Source: Rhizobium sp. CB3090 (GTDB lineage Bacteria > Pseudomonadota > Alphaproteobacteria > Rhizobiales > Rhizobiaceae). Taken from it: a DNA stretch of 64,000 nt. The DNA is taken from assembly GCF_029714285.1 (NCBI RefSeq), contig NZ_CP121662.1:2728001-2792000 (forward strand), read 5' to 3'. Each line of letters opens with the position of its first letter. Position 1 is the stretch's first letter. Shown one piece after another: positions 53,868 through 63,069 of this stretch. Made by a program: the position numbers and the translations under genes. A model generated the notes under the pieces. It saw only the letters and a program-made list of their open reading frames with translations. It searched no databases and was not told where the DNA came from.

Positions 53868-55028
53868 ATGAAGCATCTGCTGAAATCATGCACGGCAGCG
53901 CTCGCATGTTTAGGTTTCGCCACGCAGGTCATCGCCGCTGAGCCGCTGAAGACGCTCGGCAAAGGCGAAGGTGCCGTCAGCATCGTTGCTTGGTCCGGCT
54001 ATATCGAGCGCGGTGAGAGCGATAAGAATTATGATTGGGTCACCCAATTCGAGAAGGACACAGGTTGCAAGGTCAGCGTAAAGACCGCCGCCACTTCCGA
54101 TGAAATGGTGGCGCTGATGAACGAGGGCGGCTTCGATCTCGTGACGGCATCAGGCGACGCGTCGCTGCGCCTGGTTGCCGGCAAGCGCGTCCAGCCGATC
54201 AACATCGATCTGATCCCGAGCTGGAAAAACCTGGACGAACGTTTGAAAAATGCGCCATGGCATACCGTTAACGGCGTCCACTACGGCGTGCCCTATCTCT
54301 GGGGACCGAACGTGCTGATGTACAATACCGACGCCTTCAAGGGTCAGGCACCGAAGAGCTGGAATGTCGTTTTCGAGGAAATGACCCTGCCGGACGGCAA
54401 GTCCAACAAGGGCCGCGTCCAGGCCTATGACGGGCCGATCTATATCGCCGATGCAGCGCTTTACCTGATGGCTCACAAGCCGGAACTCGGCATCAAGGAC
54501 CCCTACGAGCTCAATGAAGACCAATACAAGGCCGCACTCGACCTTCTGCGCGGCCAGCGAAAGCTCGTCAGCCGCTATTGGCACGACGCGATGATCCAGA
54601 CGGATGACTTCAAGAACGAAGGCGTCGTCGCCTCCGGCTCCTGGCCGTTCCAAGTAAACCTGCTGCAGGCGGACAAGCAGAAGATCGGCTCGACCTTCCC
54701 GGACGAAGGCACGACCGGATGGGCAGACACCACCATGCTGCATGCTGACAGCGAGCATCCGAACTGCGCCTATATGTGGATGGAACATTCGCTGCAGGCC
54801 AAGGTGCAGGGCGACGCCGCCGCCTGGTTCGGCGCCGTCCCCTCGGTTCCAGACGCCTGCAAGGGCGACGAGCTCCTGACCGACAGCGGCTGCGCCACCA
54901 ACGGCTATGACCATTTCGACAAGATCAAGTTCTGGAAAACCCCGGTCGCCAAGTGCACCACGGAGAGCGAATGCGTGCCATACCACCGCTGGGTTTCAGA
55001 CTATATCGGCGTGATTGGGGGCAGATAG
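53868..55028 (+). CDS. Polyamine-type ABC transporter substrate-binding protein
   Basis: The start ATG at 53868 follows GGGAG and gives 386 residues with a signal peptide (MKHLLKSCTAALACLGFATQ, cut after VIAA). The mature protein is PotD/PotF-like: VSIVAWSGYIERG, FEKDTGCKVSVKTAATSDEM, VNGVHYGVPYLWGPNVLMYN and TTGWADTTMLHADSEHPNCA. Ligands are probably putrescine, spermidine or related amines. It is the first gene of an ABC operon followed by an aminoaldehyde dehydrogenase. Confidence 0.9.
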   Translation: MKHLLKSCTAALACLGFATQVIAAEPLKTLGKGEGAVSIVAWSGYIERGESDKNYDWVTQFEKDTGCKVSVKTAATSDEMVALMNEGGFDLVTASGDASLRLVAGKRVQPINIDLIPSWKNLDERLKNAPWHTVNGVHYGVPYLWGPNVLMYNTDAFKGQAPKSWNVVFEEMTLPDGKSNKGRVQAYDGPIYIADAALYLMAHKPELGIKDPYELNEDQYKAALDLLRGQRKLVSRYWHDAMIQTDDFKNEGVVASGSWPFQVNLLQADKQKIGSTFPDEGTTGWADTTMLHADSEHPNCAYMWMEHSLQAKVQGDAAAWFGAVPSVPDACKGDELLTDSGCATNGYDHFDKIKFWKTPVAKCTTESECVPYHRWVSDYIGVIGGR

Positions 55029-55086
55029 TTCACGCCGATCATGGCGATTGCCTCTCCAGCCTAAAGAGCGCGATCGCATCGGGACG

Positions 55087-55116
55087 ATGAGGGGCCTAAT
55101 ATCGGAAGCCCCTCAT
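55087..55116 (+). terminator. Hairpin after the binding-protein gene
   Basis: ATGAGGGGC and GCCCCTCAT form a perfect nine-base stem around a 12-base loop, with no T-run. Such hairpins often protect the binding-protein mRNA and lower expression of the downstream transporter genes. Confidence 0.5.
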
Positions 55117-55198
55117 CGGCCTCACCGAGCCTCTTCCAAAAACGAAGAGGCGCGATGGAACAATATGCCCTTCACCTCCGCATATCCGGGAGCATCCC

Positions 55199-56185
55199 AT
55201 GACCGCCGTTCGTTTTCAGCAGGTATCGCGCCATTTCGGCCAGGTCCGCGCCGTAGATCGCGTCGATCTGGAGATCGCGTCCGGTGAGTTCTTTGCCATG
55301 CTCGGCCCCTCCGGCTCCGGCAAGACCACTTGTCTCAGGCTGATTGCCGGTTTCGAGCAGCCGACCAGCGGCCATATCGAGATCTTCGGCGAAACCGCCG
55401 AGGGCGTGCCGCCCTATCGTCGCAACGTCAACACTGTCTTTCAGGACTACGCCCTCTTTCCGCATCTCAATATCCTCGACAACGTCGCCTACGGGCTGAT
55501 GGTCAAGGGCATCGGCAAGGCCGAAAGGCTGAGGGCAGCCGAACAAGCGCTCGAACTGGTGAAGCTCCCGGGTTATGGCACCCGCCGCCCAGGCCAACTC
55601 TCCGGCGGCCAGCGTCAACGCGTGGCGCTCGCCCGTGCCCTCGTCAACAAGCCGAAAGTGCTGCTGCTCGATGAGCCGCTTGGCGCACTGGACCTGAAAC
55701 TTCGCGAGCAGATGCAGGAAGAGCTGAAGAGCCTGCAGCGCGCGCTCGGCATCACCTTCGTCTTCGTCACCCACGATCAGGGCGAAGCACTCTCCATGGC
55801 CGACCGCGTCGCCGTCTTCAACAACGGCAGGATCGTGCAGGAGGGCACGCCGCACGATATCTATCAGCGGCCAAAGACCCGGTTCGTCGCCGATTTCGTC
55901 GGCTCCTCCAATGTGATTGCTCCCGAAATGATGTCATCGCTCGGCGGCGAACGACGCTGGGCGAGCCTGCGGCCTGAGGCGATCCGACTGACCGAGGATG
56001 CCGGCGTTCCGGCGACGGTGCAGGCGACGAGCTTCCTCGGCGCCGCCACCCGGCTTTCGGTTGAAGCGCAGGGCACGCGCATGCATGTCACTCTGCCCGC
56101 CGGCCAACCTATTCCCGACACCGGCGCCTCGGTGCGCATCGCCTGGCTGCCTGCCGACATTCATTACATGGACGATGCCGCATGA
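55199..56185 (+). CDS. Polyamine-type ABC transporter ATP-binding protein
   Basis: The 328-residue ATPase has Walker A LGPSGSGKTTCLRLIAG near residue 35, Q-loop VFQDYALFPHLNILDN, signature LSGGQRQRVALARALV and Walker B VLLLDEPLGALDLKLREQM, then THDQGEALSMADRV. A C-terminal TOBE-like domain follows residue 240 (ASLRPEAIRL). This is PotA-like. Its end overlaps the next permease gene by four bases (ATGA), as expected of one operon. Confidence 0.93.
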   Translation: MTAVRFQQVSRHFGQVRAVDRVDLEIASGEFFAMLGPSGSGKTTCLRLIAGFEQPTSGHIEIFGETAEGVPPYRRNVNTVFQDYALFPHLNILDNVAYGLMVKGIGKAERLRAAEQALELVKLPGYGTRRPGQLSGGQRQRVALARALVNKPKVLLLDEPLGALDLKLREQMQEELKSLQRALGITFVFVTHDQGEALSMADRVAVFNNGRIVQEGTPHDIYQRPKTRFVADFVGSSNVIAPEMMSSLGGERRWASLRPEAIRLTEDAGVPATVQATSFLGAATRLSVEAQGTRMHVTLPAGQPIPDTGASVRIAWLPADIHYMDDAA

Positions 56186-57147
56186 TATCAGCCGCCATCG
56201 CCGCACCCGCGGCCACTTCGATCCTGCCACGCAGGGGCGGTTTCTTCGGCCGCCTCTCGGATCTCCTCTGGCGCCGCCCGAAACTGCTGCTCTTCCTGAT
56301 GCTGACGCCGCCGTTGCTCTGGCTCGGCATCATCTATATCGGCTCGCTGATCGCGCTGCTGTTGCAGAGCTTCTTCTCGATCGACGACTTCTCCGGGATG
56401 GTGAATTACGAATTCACGCTCGCGACCTATGCGCAGCTTTTGAATTCCGCCAATTTCGACATCATCATCCGCACGGTCATCATGGCGGCGCTGGTGACCA
56501 TCGCCTCCTCCTTCGTCGCCTTTCCGATCGCCTATTATGCTGCGCGCTACGCCAAGGGAAAATGGAAGGCGCTGTTCTATCTCGGCGTCATGCTGCCGCT
56601 CTGGTCGAGCTATCTGGTCAAGGTCTATGCCTGGAAGCTGATCCTCGCCAAGGAAGGCATTTTGACCTGGCTTTTCGACAGGCTCTACCTCGGTTGGCTG
56701 CTCGACGGCGTGCTCAACCTGCCCGTCGTCGGCGGCAATTCGCTGTCTGTGAGCTATATCGGCACCTTCCTCGTCTTCGTCTATATCTGGCTGCCCTATA
56801 TGATCCTGCCGACACAGGCAGCCCTTGAGCGCGTGCCTGCCAATCTCCTCGAGGCGTCCGCCGATCTCGGCGCGACCCCGAACCAGACCTTCCGCACCGT
56901 GCTGCTGCCGCTGGCACTGCCCGGCGTCGTCGCCGGCTCGATCTTTACCTTCTCGCTGACGCTTGGCGACTACATCATCCCGCAGATCATCGGCTCGTCG
57001 CGCCTCTTTATCGGCCAGGCCGTCTATGCGCAGCAGGGCACGGCGGGTAACGTGCCGCTCGCTGCCGCCTTCTCGGTCGTGCCGATCGTCATCATGGCGA
57101 TCTATCTCTGGATCGCCAAGAAACAGGGAGCTTTCGATGCGCTCTGA
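56182..57147 (+). CDS. Polyamine-type ABC transporter permease (PotB-like)
   Basis: The 321-residue protein has six hydrophobic helices; the cytoplasmic EAA loop is [28 protein letters not shown] near residue 215 in two joined pieces. The N terminus is long and basic (about 40 residues) before the first helix. It starts four bases inside the ATPase gene and overlaps the second permease by 11 bases. Confidence 0.92.
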   Translation: MISAAIAAPAATSILPRRGGFFGRLSDLLWRRPKLLLFLMLTPPLLWLGIIYIGSLIALLLQSFFSIDDFSGMVNYEFTLATYAQLLNSANFDIIIRTVIMAALVTIASSFVAFPIAYYAARYAKGKWKALFYLGVMLPLWSSYLVKVYAWKLILAKEGILTWLFDRLYLGWLLDGVLNLPVVGGNSLSVSYIGTFLVFVYIWLPYMILPTQAALERVPANLLEASADLGATPNQTFRTVLLPLALPGVVAGSIFTFSLTLGDYIIPQIIGSSRLFIGQAVYAQQGTAGNVPLAAAFSVVPIVIMAIYLWIAKKQGAFDAL

Positions 57148-57952
57148 TCACAGCCAACAGGCTTCCTTGCCGTTGAAGATCGCCGCCGCCTGCGGGCTGC
57201 TCTTCCTGCATCTGCCGATCCTGCTGATCTTCGTCTATGCCTTCACGACGGAGGAGAAGAGTTATCAGTGGCCGCCACCGGGCTTTACATTGCAATGGTT
57301 CGGCGTTGCCTGGAACCGGCCGGATGTCTGGTCTTCCCTGGCGCTATCGGTGCAGGTAGCGACCGTCGCGACGGCGATCGCTCTCGTGCTCGGCACCCTC
57401 TGCGCCGCCGCCGTCAGCCAGACGAAATTCTTCGGCCGCGAGGCGATCTCGCTGCTGGTCATCCTGCCGATCGCGCTTCCGGGCATCATCACCGGTATTG
57501 CGCTGCGCTCGGCCTTCAGTCTGTTCGATATTCCGTTCTCGGTCTGGACGATCGTTCTCGGCCACGCCACCTTCTGCGTCGTCGTGGTCTACAACAACGC
57601 TGTCGCCCGCTTCCGCCGCACCTCCGGTTCGCTGATCGAAGCCTCGATGGACCTCGGCGCCGACGGTTTCCAGACCTTCCGCCATGTCATCTTGCCGAAT
57701 ATCGGCACGGCGCTGCTGGCCGGCGGCATGCTCGCTTTTGCGCTTTCCTTCGACGAAGTCATCGTCACCACCTTCACCGGCGGCCAGCAGATGACATTGC
57801 CAATCTGGATGCTGGAAGAGCTGATCCGCCCGCGCCAGCGCCCCGTCACCAATGTCGTCGCCATGGTCGTGGTGCTCGTTACCTTCCTGCCGATCCTGGC
57901 AGCCTACTATCTTACCCGCGACGGCGATCAGATCGCCGGCGGCGGCAAATGA
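57137..57952 (+). CDS. Polyamine-type ABC transporter permease (PotC-like)
   Basis: The start ATG at 57137 ([20 protein letters not shown]) gives 271 residues; an earlier in-frame Met is inside the other permease gene. Six helices and the EAA loop [21 protein letters not shown] (about 172-192) define the second membrane subunit. GGGAG precedes the start. The aldehyde dehydrogenase begins 13 bases after its stop. Confidence 0.92.
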   Translation: MRSDHSQQASLPLKIAAACGLLFLHLPILLIFVYAFTTEEKSYQWPPPGFTLQWFGVAWNRPDVWSSLALSVQVATVATAIALVLGTLCAAAVSQTKFFGREAISLLVILPIALPGIITGIALRSAFSLFDIPFSVWTIVLGHATFCVVVVYNNAVARFRRTSGSLIEASMDLGADGFQTFRHVILPNIGTALLAGGMLAFALSFDEVIVTTFTGGQQMTLPIWMLEELIRPRQRPVTNVVAMVVVLVTFLPILAAYYLTRDGDQIAGGGK

Positions 57953-57965
57953 AAGGGAGATAATT

Positions 57966-59393
57966 ATGGACACCCAGATGCTGATCGGCTCGCGCTTTGA
58001 GGCCGGTACGGAAACGGAAGAGCATATCCTCAACCCGAAGACGGGCGAGACGGTGCTCAACCTGCCGGAAGCCTCGCTCAGCCAGATCGACATTGCCGTC
58101 GACGCCGCCGAAAAGGCTTTCATGAGCTGGTCGCAGACGACACCCGCCCAGCGCTCCACCTATCTTCTGAAGATCGCCGATGCCATCGAGAAGGATGCCG
58201 AAGGCTTTGCGACGCTGGAAGCGCTGAACTGCGGCAAGCCGATCAACGCCGTCCTCAACGACGAAATCCCCGCGATCGTCGATTGCTACCGCTTCTTCGC
58301 CGGCGCGGTGCGCAACATGCACGGGCCGGTTGCCGGCGAATATCTGCCAGGCCACACCTCGATGATCCGCCGCGATCCGATCGGCATCGTCGGCTCGATC
58401 GCGCCGTGGAACTATCCGCTGATGATGATGGCCTGGAAGCTGGCGCCGGCGATTGCCGGCGGCAACACCGTCGTCTTCAAGCCCTCCGAACAGACGCCGC
58501 TGACGGCGCTGAAGATGGCAAAGCTGCTTTCGGACATCCTGCCTGAGGGCGTGGTCAACGTTATCCTCGGGCGTGGCGAAAGCGTCGGCAATGCCCTGAT
58601 CAACCATCCGAAAATCGGCATGGTCTCCATCACCGGCGACGTCGCCACCGGCAAGAAAGTGCTGCAGGCCGCTGCCAAAACGGTGAAGCGCACCCATCTC
58701 GAACTTGGTGGCAAGGCCCCGGTCATCGTCTTCGACGACGCCGATATCGATGCCGTCGTCGCCGGTATTAGGACCTTCGGCTATTACAATGCCGGCCAGG
58801 ATTGCACCGCAGCCTGCCGCATCTATGCCGACGCCAAGATCTACGACAATTTCGTCGCCGACCTGACCTCGGCCGTCTCCAGCATCAAGTTCAATCTGAG
58901 CGACGACACGGAAAACGAAATCGGCCCGCTGATCTCCAAGCGCCAGCGAGACCGCGTCGAAAGCTTCGTCACCCGCGCCGCCGAACACAAGCACATGGAA
59001 ATCACCACCGGCGGCAGGACCTCTGGCGATCGCGGCTTCTTCTATGCCCCGACGGTGGTTGCCGGCGCCACACAGGACGACGAGATCGTTCGTCGCGAGG
59101 TGTTCGGTCCCGTCGTCTCCGTTACCCGCTTCACCAGCGCCGATGATGCGGTCGCCTGGGCCAACGACAGCGATTACGGCCTTGCCTCCTCCGTCTGGAC
59201 CAAGGACATCAGCCGCGGCATGCAAACCGCCGCCCGCCTGCAATATGGCTGCACCTGGATCAATACCCACTTCATGCTGGTCAACGAAATGCCGCATGGC
59301 GGCCTGAAGCAATCCGGCTATGGCAAGGACATGTCAGTCTATGCGATCGAAGACTACACCGCCGTTCGGCACGTCATGATCAACCATGGGTGA
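57966..59393 (+). CDS. Aminoaldehyde dehydrogenase (gamma-aminobutyraldehyde / betaine-aldehyde type)
   Basis: The start at 57966 follows AAAGGGAG and gives 475 residues. It is an NAD-dependent aldehyde dehydrogenase: [23 protein letters not shown] binds cofactor, the general-base Glu is in [18 protein letters not shown] near residue 248 and the nucleophile Cys in [16 protein letters not shown] near residue 282. The phrase [15 protein letters not shown] is typical of aminobutyraldehyde (PatD-like) enzymes. In an operon with a polyamine importer, it would oxidise 4-aminobutanal to GABA. Confidence 0.9.
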   Translation: MDTQMLIGSRFEAGTETEEHILNPKTGETVLNLPEASLSQIDIAVDAAEKAFMSWSQTTPAQRSTYLLKIADAIEKDAEGFATLEALNCGKPINAVLNDEIPAIVDCYRFFAGAVRNMHGPVAGEYLPGHTSMIRRDPIGIVGSIAPWNYPLMMMAWKLAPAIAGGNTVVFKPSEQTPLTALKMAKLLSDILPEGVVNVILGRGESVGNALINHPKIGMVSITGDVATGKKVLQAAAKTVKRTHLELGGKAPVIVFDDADIDAVVAGIRTFGYYNAGQDCTAACRIYADAKIYDNFVADLTSAVSSIKFNLSDDTENEIGPLISKRQRDRVESFVTRAAEHKHMEITTGGRTSGDRGFFYAPTVVAGATQDDEIVRREVFGPVVSVTRFTSADDAVAWANDSDYGLASSVWTKDISRGMQTAARLQYGCTWINTHFMLVNEMPHGGLKQSGYGKDMSVYAIEDYTAVRHVMINHG

Positions 59394-59632
59394 GGGTGAG
59401 GGCGGTCGGTGTAACCGAAGCAATTGACCCAGCGGGTCGATTGCCGCCGAACGCCCGGAGCCATGCGAAGGGCCGGCTGGTGCGGCATATCCGGACACTC
59501 CATTTTTCTTATCAGAGAGATGTGGTCCTCTAGCTAAAGCGATAGGTCCATCACCGCGGCAATCAAAACGGCATCGGAACAATTTCTCCTGTTCTGCGTC
59601 TTCATTAGGCGCAACGCAGAGGAGATTTCCTG

Positions 59633-59806
59633 ATGCTGAAATGGGCCCTGATATTCTTCGTGATTTCGCTAATCGCCGGGTTTTTCGGCTTTTCCGGCGT
59701 CTCGGCCGCAACCGCGACGATCGCGCGGGTGCTGTTCGCGATCTTCCTGATCATCTTCATAGTATTCCTGATCATGGCGGTGATGGCCGGTCACGCCGTG
59801 CTCTAA
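59633..59806 (+). CDS. DUF1328-family small membrane protein
   Basis: The 57-residue protein starts at the ATG at 59633 after AGAGGAG and reads [20 protein letters not shown] with [18 protein letters not shown] next. It has two hydrophobic helices and the [11 protein letters not shown] phrase typical of DUF1328 (YtjA) proteins. Expression of such proteins is often stress-linked in other bacteria, but function is unknown. It is too short to stand out by length and depends on the family pattern. Confidence 0.85.
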   Translation: MLKWALIFFVISLIAGFFGFSGVSAATATIARVLFAIFLIIFIVFLIMAVMAGHAVL

Positions 59807-59841
59807 ACGTATAATGCCTCAACAGTGCTTTGGAGGGCGAG

Positions 59842-60516
59842 CTACACCAGGCTCGCCCCGACATTGATTGCAAGCGCCAGGATGGTCGTATTGAACAGGA
59901 ACGACAGGATGGAATGCAGCAGCACCAGCTTGCGCATGCTGACGGTAGATACGCCGATATCGGCCGTCTGGGCGGCGACGCCGATGGTGAAGGAAAAATA
60001 GAGGAAATCCCAATAGATCGGCTCCTCTAGCGGCTCGGCAAATATCAATCCCTGCCCCTTGCCCGAACCGCGGTAGAAGCGGTGCGCATAGTGGACCGTG
60101 AAAAGCATGTGCAGAAACACCCAGGAAACCAGGATCGTCACGATCGCCATCGCCACGCGGAAAAGCGCCACCTCCGGCGGCGCTTCCTTGACGCCGAGCA
60201 GATCCAGAGCGATGCCGCCGATACTGGCAAGTGCGGCAGCGATCGACAGGAACAGCAGAACGGCATCCGAAAAATCGAGATCAGCCGAACGCTTGCGGAT
60301 GCGATGCACATCGGATGTGAGCATCCGGTACAGGCTAAAGGCGATATAGACGATGGCGGTAGCGTTCCAGCCAATGAGCACGTTGCTCGCATTCAACGCA
60401 CGCGAGGTCAGAAGCAGGAAGGATACGATGCCGGCCGTGACGCTGACCAGAATCACCTGATGCTTGTGCAGCAGCACGGCAGCCCTGGAACGATGGTGCT
60501 GTCCGTCCATGCGCAT
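59842..60516 (-). CDS. DUF1345-family membrane protein
   Basis: The 224-residue product has five or six hydrophobic helices. The family phrase is the stretch FTVHYAHRFYRGSGKGQGL with EEPIYWDFLYFSFTIGVAAQ near residues 140-185, then VSMRKLVLLHSILSFLFNTTI. Function is unknown. The ATG at 60516 follows GGGAG; the Met two codons later is a minor alternative. It is convergent with the DUF1328 gene. Confidence 0.85.
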   Translation of the reverse strand: MRMDGQHHRSRAAVLLHKHQVILVSVTAGIVSFLLLTSRALNASNVLIGWNATAIVYIAFSLYRMLTSDVHRIRKRSADLDFSDAVLLFLSIAAALASIGGIALDLLGVKEAPPEVALFRVAMAIVTILVSWVFLHMLFTVHYAHRFYRGSGKGQGLIFAEPLEEPIYWDFLYFSFTIGVAAQTADIGVSTVSMRKLVLLHSILSFLFNTTILALAINVGASLV

Positions 60517-60626
60517 GCCGCTCTCCCGTTCGCTAAATATCTATCAGATATAGATTCCCTGACGGAAGTGGCAAACGAAAAGAGACCCCGCGATGCGAGG
60601 CCTCCGCTATCGGGAAAGGCGCTGGT

Positions 60627-61358
60627 TCAAGCCGTCCAGCCACCGTCGATGACGTGGATCTGACCGGTGGTGAAGCCCGCCTCGTCGCCGGCCAGATAGG
60701 TCACCAGCGCGGCGATCTCGTTGGCATCGGCGATGCGACCCATCGGCTGGCGGGCGATGAAGTCGGTCATGGCCTTTTCATAATCGCCGGTGGCGCGCAG
60801 GCGCTCATGCAGCGACGGGCTGTCGACCGTGCCGGGGCAAATGGCGTTGGCGCGGATACCCTTGGCCACGAAATCGGCGGCGATAGACTTGGTGAGGCCG
60901 ATCACGGCTGCCTTGGAGGCGCAATAGGCGAAGCGATTCGGCACGCCCTTCACGCTGGAGGCGACCGAGGACATGTTGACGATCGAGCCTTTGCCCTTCT
61001 CGAGCATACCCGGCAGGAAGGTACGGCAGGTCGTGTACATCGCCTTGGCATTGAGATTGAAGGAGAAATCCCAATCCTTCTCTTCGCAGTCGAGGATAGT
61101 GCCGGCATGCACGAAGCCGGCGCAGTTGAAGAGCACGTCGATCGGGCCGAGTTCGTCGGCATAAGCCTTCACCGCGGCGCTATCGAGCACGTTCAGCACA
61201 TGCTTGCTGGCGCCTTCCAGCGTCGAAAGCGTCTGCTCGTTGATGTCGGTGGCGAACACATGCGCGCCGAGCGAAATGAAACGCTCCGCCGTTGCACGGC
61301 CGATACCCTGTCCCGCCGCCGTGATGACGACCTTCTTGCCTTCCAATCCGTGACCCAT
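60627..61358 (-). CDS. Short-chain dehydrogenase/reductase
   Basis: The start ATG at 61358 follows AGGA and gives 243 residues. The cofactor motif is [15 protein letters not shown] near residue 14, followed by [13 protein letters not shown], and the catalytic Tyr-Lys is [16 protein letters not shown] near residue 145. The Asp at the end of strand 2 ([10 protein letters not shown]) suggests NAD. It resembles keto-deoxy-sugar acid dehydrogenases such as KDF dehydrogenase. It is the last gene of an operon with a MaoC, a binding-protein-like gene and a Gfo/Idh dehydrogenase. Confidence 0.9.
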   Translation of the reverse strand: MGHGLEGKKVVITAAGQGIGRATAERFISLGAHVFATDINEQTLSTLEGASKHVLNVLDSAAVKAYADELGPIDVLFNCAGFVHAGTILDCEEKDWDFSFNLNAKAMYTTCRTFLPGMLEKGKGSIVNMSSVASSVKGVPNRFAYCASKAAVIGLTKSIAADFVAKGIRANAICPGTVDSPSLHERLRATGDYEKAMTDFIARQPMGRIADANEIAALVTYLAGDEAGFTTGQIHVIDGGWTA

Positions 61359-61376
61359 AATCCTGATCCTTTCCTC

Positions 61377-61476
61377 CAGGGCATGATCCCGGGACCGAAA
61401 GGCCACGAAGCGAAAATGCGTGGTTGCTTGCGGATAAGATCATGCGAAAACAAACAGCTAGAGCCGCCTTGCCCTA
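61377..61476. repeat. Second rhizobial small repeat family, one copy
   Basis: GGCATGATCCCGGGACCGAAA and GATCATGCGAAAACAAACAGC are the two ends of an element recognised as a rhizobial type with GCATGATC/GATCATGC arms. The CTA at 61474-61476 at its edge is the TAG stop of the binding-protein-like gene. Confidence 0.65.
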
Positions 61477-62607
61477 GCTTTCGAACGATTGCGCGAAGCG
61501 CCGGTTGAGCTTGTCGATGAGGACTGTATGCCGCTCGGCCGTGCGCAGTCCATTGTTAATAATATCAGAAGCTTCGCTCTGGAAAGCCATGTAGCCATCG
61601 TGACGCGGCCGGACATAGGCGCCCTCCAGCGTGGCGCGCGTATTGCGGTAGAAATCGAGCGCCGGCCTGTTGACGGTGTCGCTCACCCAGGCATCGGCAT
61701 GGCCAGGCTGGCCGTTGCCGCTGGCATAGGCGCTTACCTGTACCGGCCCGCTGGCGATCCAGCGCGCAAAGGTCTTGGCTTGCTCGGGCATCTGCGTCCG
61801 GGCCGAAACGGCAATACCGGTGCCGCCAAGTGCCGAGCCCTTGGGCGCACGGCCATCGATCACCGGCATGTCGGCGAAGGCTAGGCGCGCTGGTCTGAAT
61901 CCGGCAAAGGAATAGCTGACATAGCCATAAGCGAAGGGAACGACCTCATAGGGGCAATCCGGCTGGCTCACGAGATCGAAGACGGCGATCGGGTCCATGT
62001 CGTAGCATTTGGGGTCGATGCCGTCGACGAGCCGCGCCATCCAGTCGAGCACGGCTTCCCCATCCGCCCTGGCGATGCACTCCGGCCCTTCGACGCTGCA
62101 AGGCGTGCCGAGATGCGCCGCAAGCGTGAAGAAAGTCATCAGCACATGCGGCGGCCGCATCGGCAGGATCGCCTTGCCCTTGGCTGCTAGCGATACGATC
62201 TCGGCCAGATCGGTGATCGGGCCGCTCAACCGATCCGGCCGGTAAGCCTGAACCTGCGTTGCCGCATCAAGCGGAAATGCCCACTGCCTGCCCTGCCAAT
62301 TATAGCTCGGATAGGAGCGCCCGATCGTGCCAGCGGCGATTGCAGCAAGCTCCTCGGCATGCTCGGCATCGTCAAGCGGCAACAGGCAGTCCTCACGAGT
62401 GATCTGGCCGACATGCGGATGATCGATGACGATGAGATCGTAGGCGGCAGCCAGCTCTTCGACGGGAAAGGTTTCGAAATCCTGCAGCGAGCGCTTCTCC
62501 CAGTCGACCTCGACGCCAGTCTTTTCCTTCCAGATGGCCGAGCAAGCCACCATCGGATCGTAGCCGCGCGGATGCGACCAGGTCATTCCCTTGAGTTTCG
62601 CCATCAT
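61474..62607 (-). CDS. Family 1 solute-binding-like protein lacking a signal peptide
   Basis: The 377-residue protein looks like an ABC sugar-binding protein: ACSAIWKEKTGVEVDWEKRS, YDLIVIDHPHVGQITREDCL, QVQAYRPDRLSGP and GGTGIAVSARTQMPEQAKTF are family-type phrases. It begins MMAKLKGMTWSHPRGYDP and enters the first strand at once; no hydrophobic signal or Arg-Arg motif exists. The start is six bases after the MaoC stop, leaving no room for a longer N terminus. It would remain cytoplasmic. Its role in this four-gene operon is unknown. Confidence 0.85.
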   Translation of the reverse strand: MMAKLKGMTWSHPRGYDPMVACSAIWKEKTGVEVDWEKRSLQDFETFPVEELAAAYDLIVIDHPHVGQITREDCLLPLDDAEHAEELAAIAAGTIGRSYPSYNWQGRQWAFPLDAATQVQAYRPDRLSGPITDLAEIVSLAAKGKAILPMRPPHVLMTFFTLAAHLGTPCSVEGPECIARADGEAVLDWMARLVDGIDPKCYDMDPIAVFDLVSQPDCPYEVVPFAYGYVSYSFAGFRPARLAFADMPVIDGRAPKGSALGGTGIAVSARTQMPEQAKTFARWIASGPVQVSAYASGNGQPGHADAWVSDTVNRPALDFYRNTRATLEGAYVRPRHDGYMAFQSEASDIINNGLRTAERHTVLIDKLNRRFAQSFES

Positions 62608-62613
62608 TCTCTC

Positions 62614-63066
62614 TCAGTTTGCCGCTTTGCGCTCGACGATCAGGATGTGGTCGGCGGCGAGTACGACCTCGCCGCGCTGGTTCAGCACTTCGCAACGCTC
62701 CACAACGCGACCGGACGCCGGACGTTTCGGATCGTCCTCTTTCGCCGATATCGTCACCCGTGTACGGATCGTGTCACCGATATGGACGGGGCGAATGAAG
62801 CGCAGCCGGTCGTAGCCATAGGAAAAGGCGACGGGGTTGATGAGCGATGCGGTCAGGCCTACGCCGATCGAAAAGATCATCGTGCCATGGGCGATGCGCT
62901 GACCGCCGGGCAAGGTTTTGGCGAATTCCGCATCCATATGATGCGGAAAGAAATCGCCGGTATGGCCGGCATGGACGACGAAATCGGTCTCGGTGATCGT
63001 CCGCCCGGTCGTCGTGCGGACGTTACCGAGCTCATAGTCTTCGAAATAGATGGTTTGTTCTGCCAT
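62614..63066 (-). CDS. MaoC-family (hot-dog fold) dehydratase
   Basis: The 150-residue protein starts [14 protein letters not shown] and has the MaoC hydratase pattern, with [40 protein letters not shown] and [11 protein letters not shown]. The Asp and His of the hydratase site are present (DFFPHHMD). Such proteins hydrate enoyl-CoA or dehydrate hydroxyacyl substrates. It begins three bases after the dehydrogenase stop (TGAGGAATG, the stop overlapping the ribosome site) and ends six bases before the next gene, so translation is tightly coupled. Confidence 0.9.
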   Translation of the reverse strand: MAEQTIYFEDYELGNVRTTTGRTITETDFVVHAGHTGDFFPHHMDAEFAKTLPGGQRIAHGTMIFSIGVGLTASLINPVAFSYGYDRLRFIRPVHIGDTIRTRVTISAKEDDPKRPASGRVVERCEVLNQRGEVVLAADHILIVERKAAN

Positions 63067-63069
63067 TCC

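Noticed and set aside
57912..59312. 466-residue open frame opposite the aldehyde dehydrogenase gene
   Set aside because: The sense strand has all catalytic residues of the dehydrogenase. The antisense reading is low-complexity and carries no motif.
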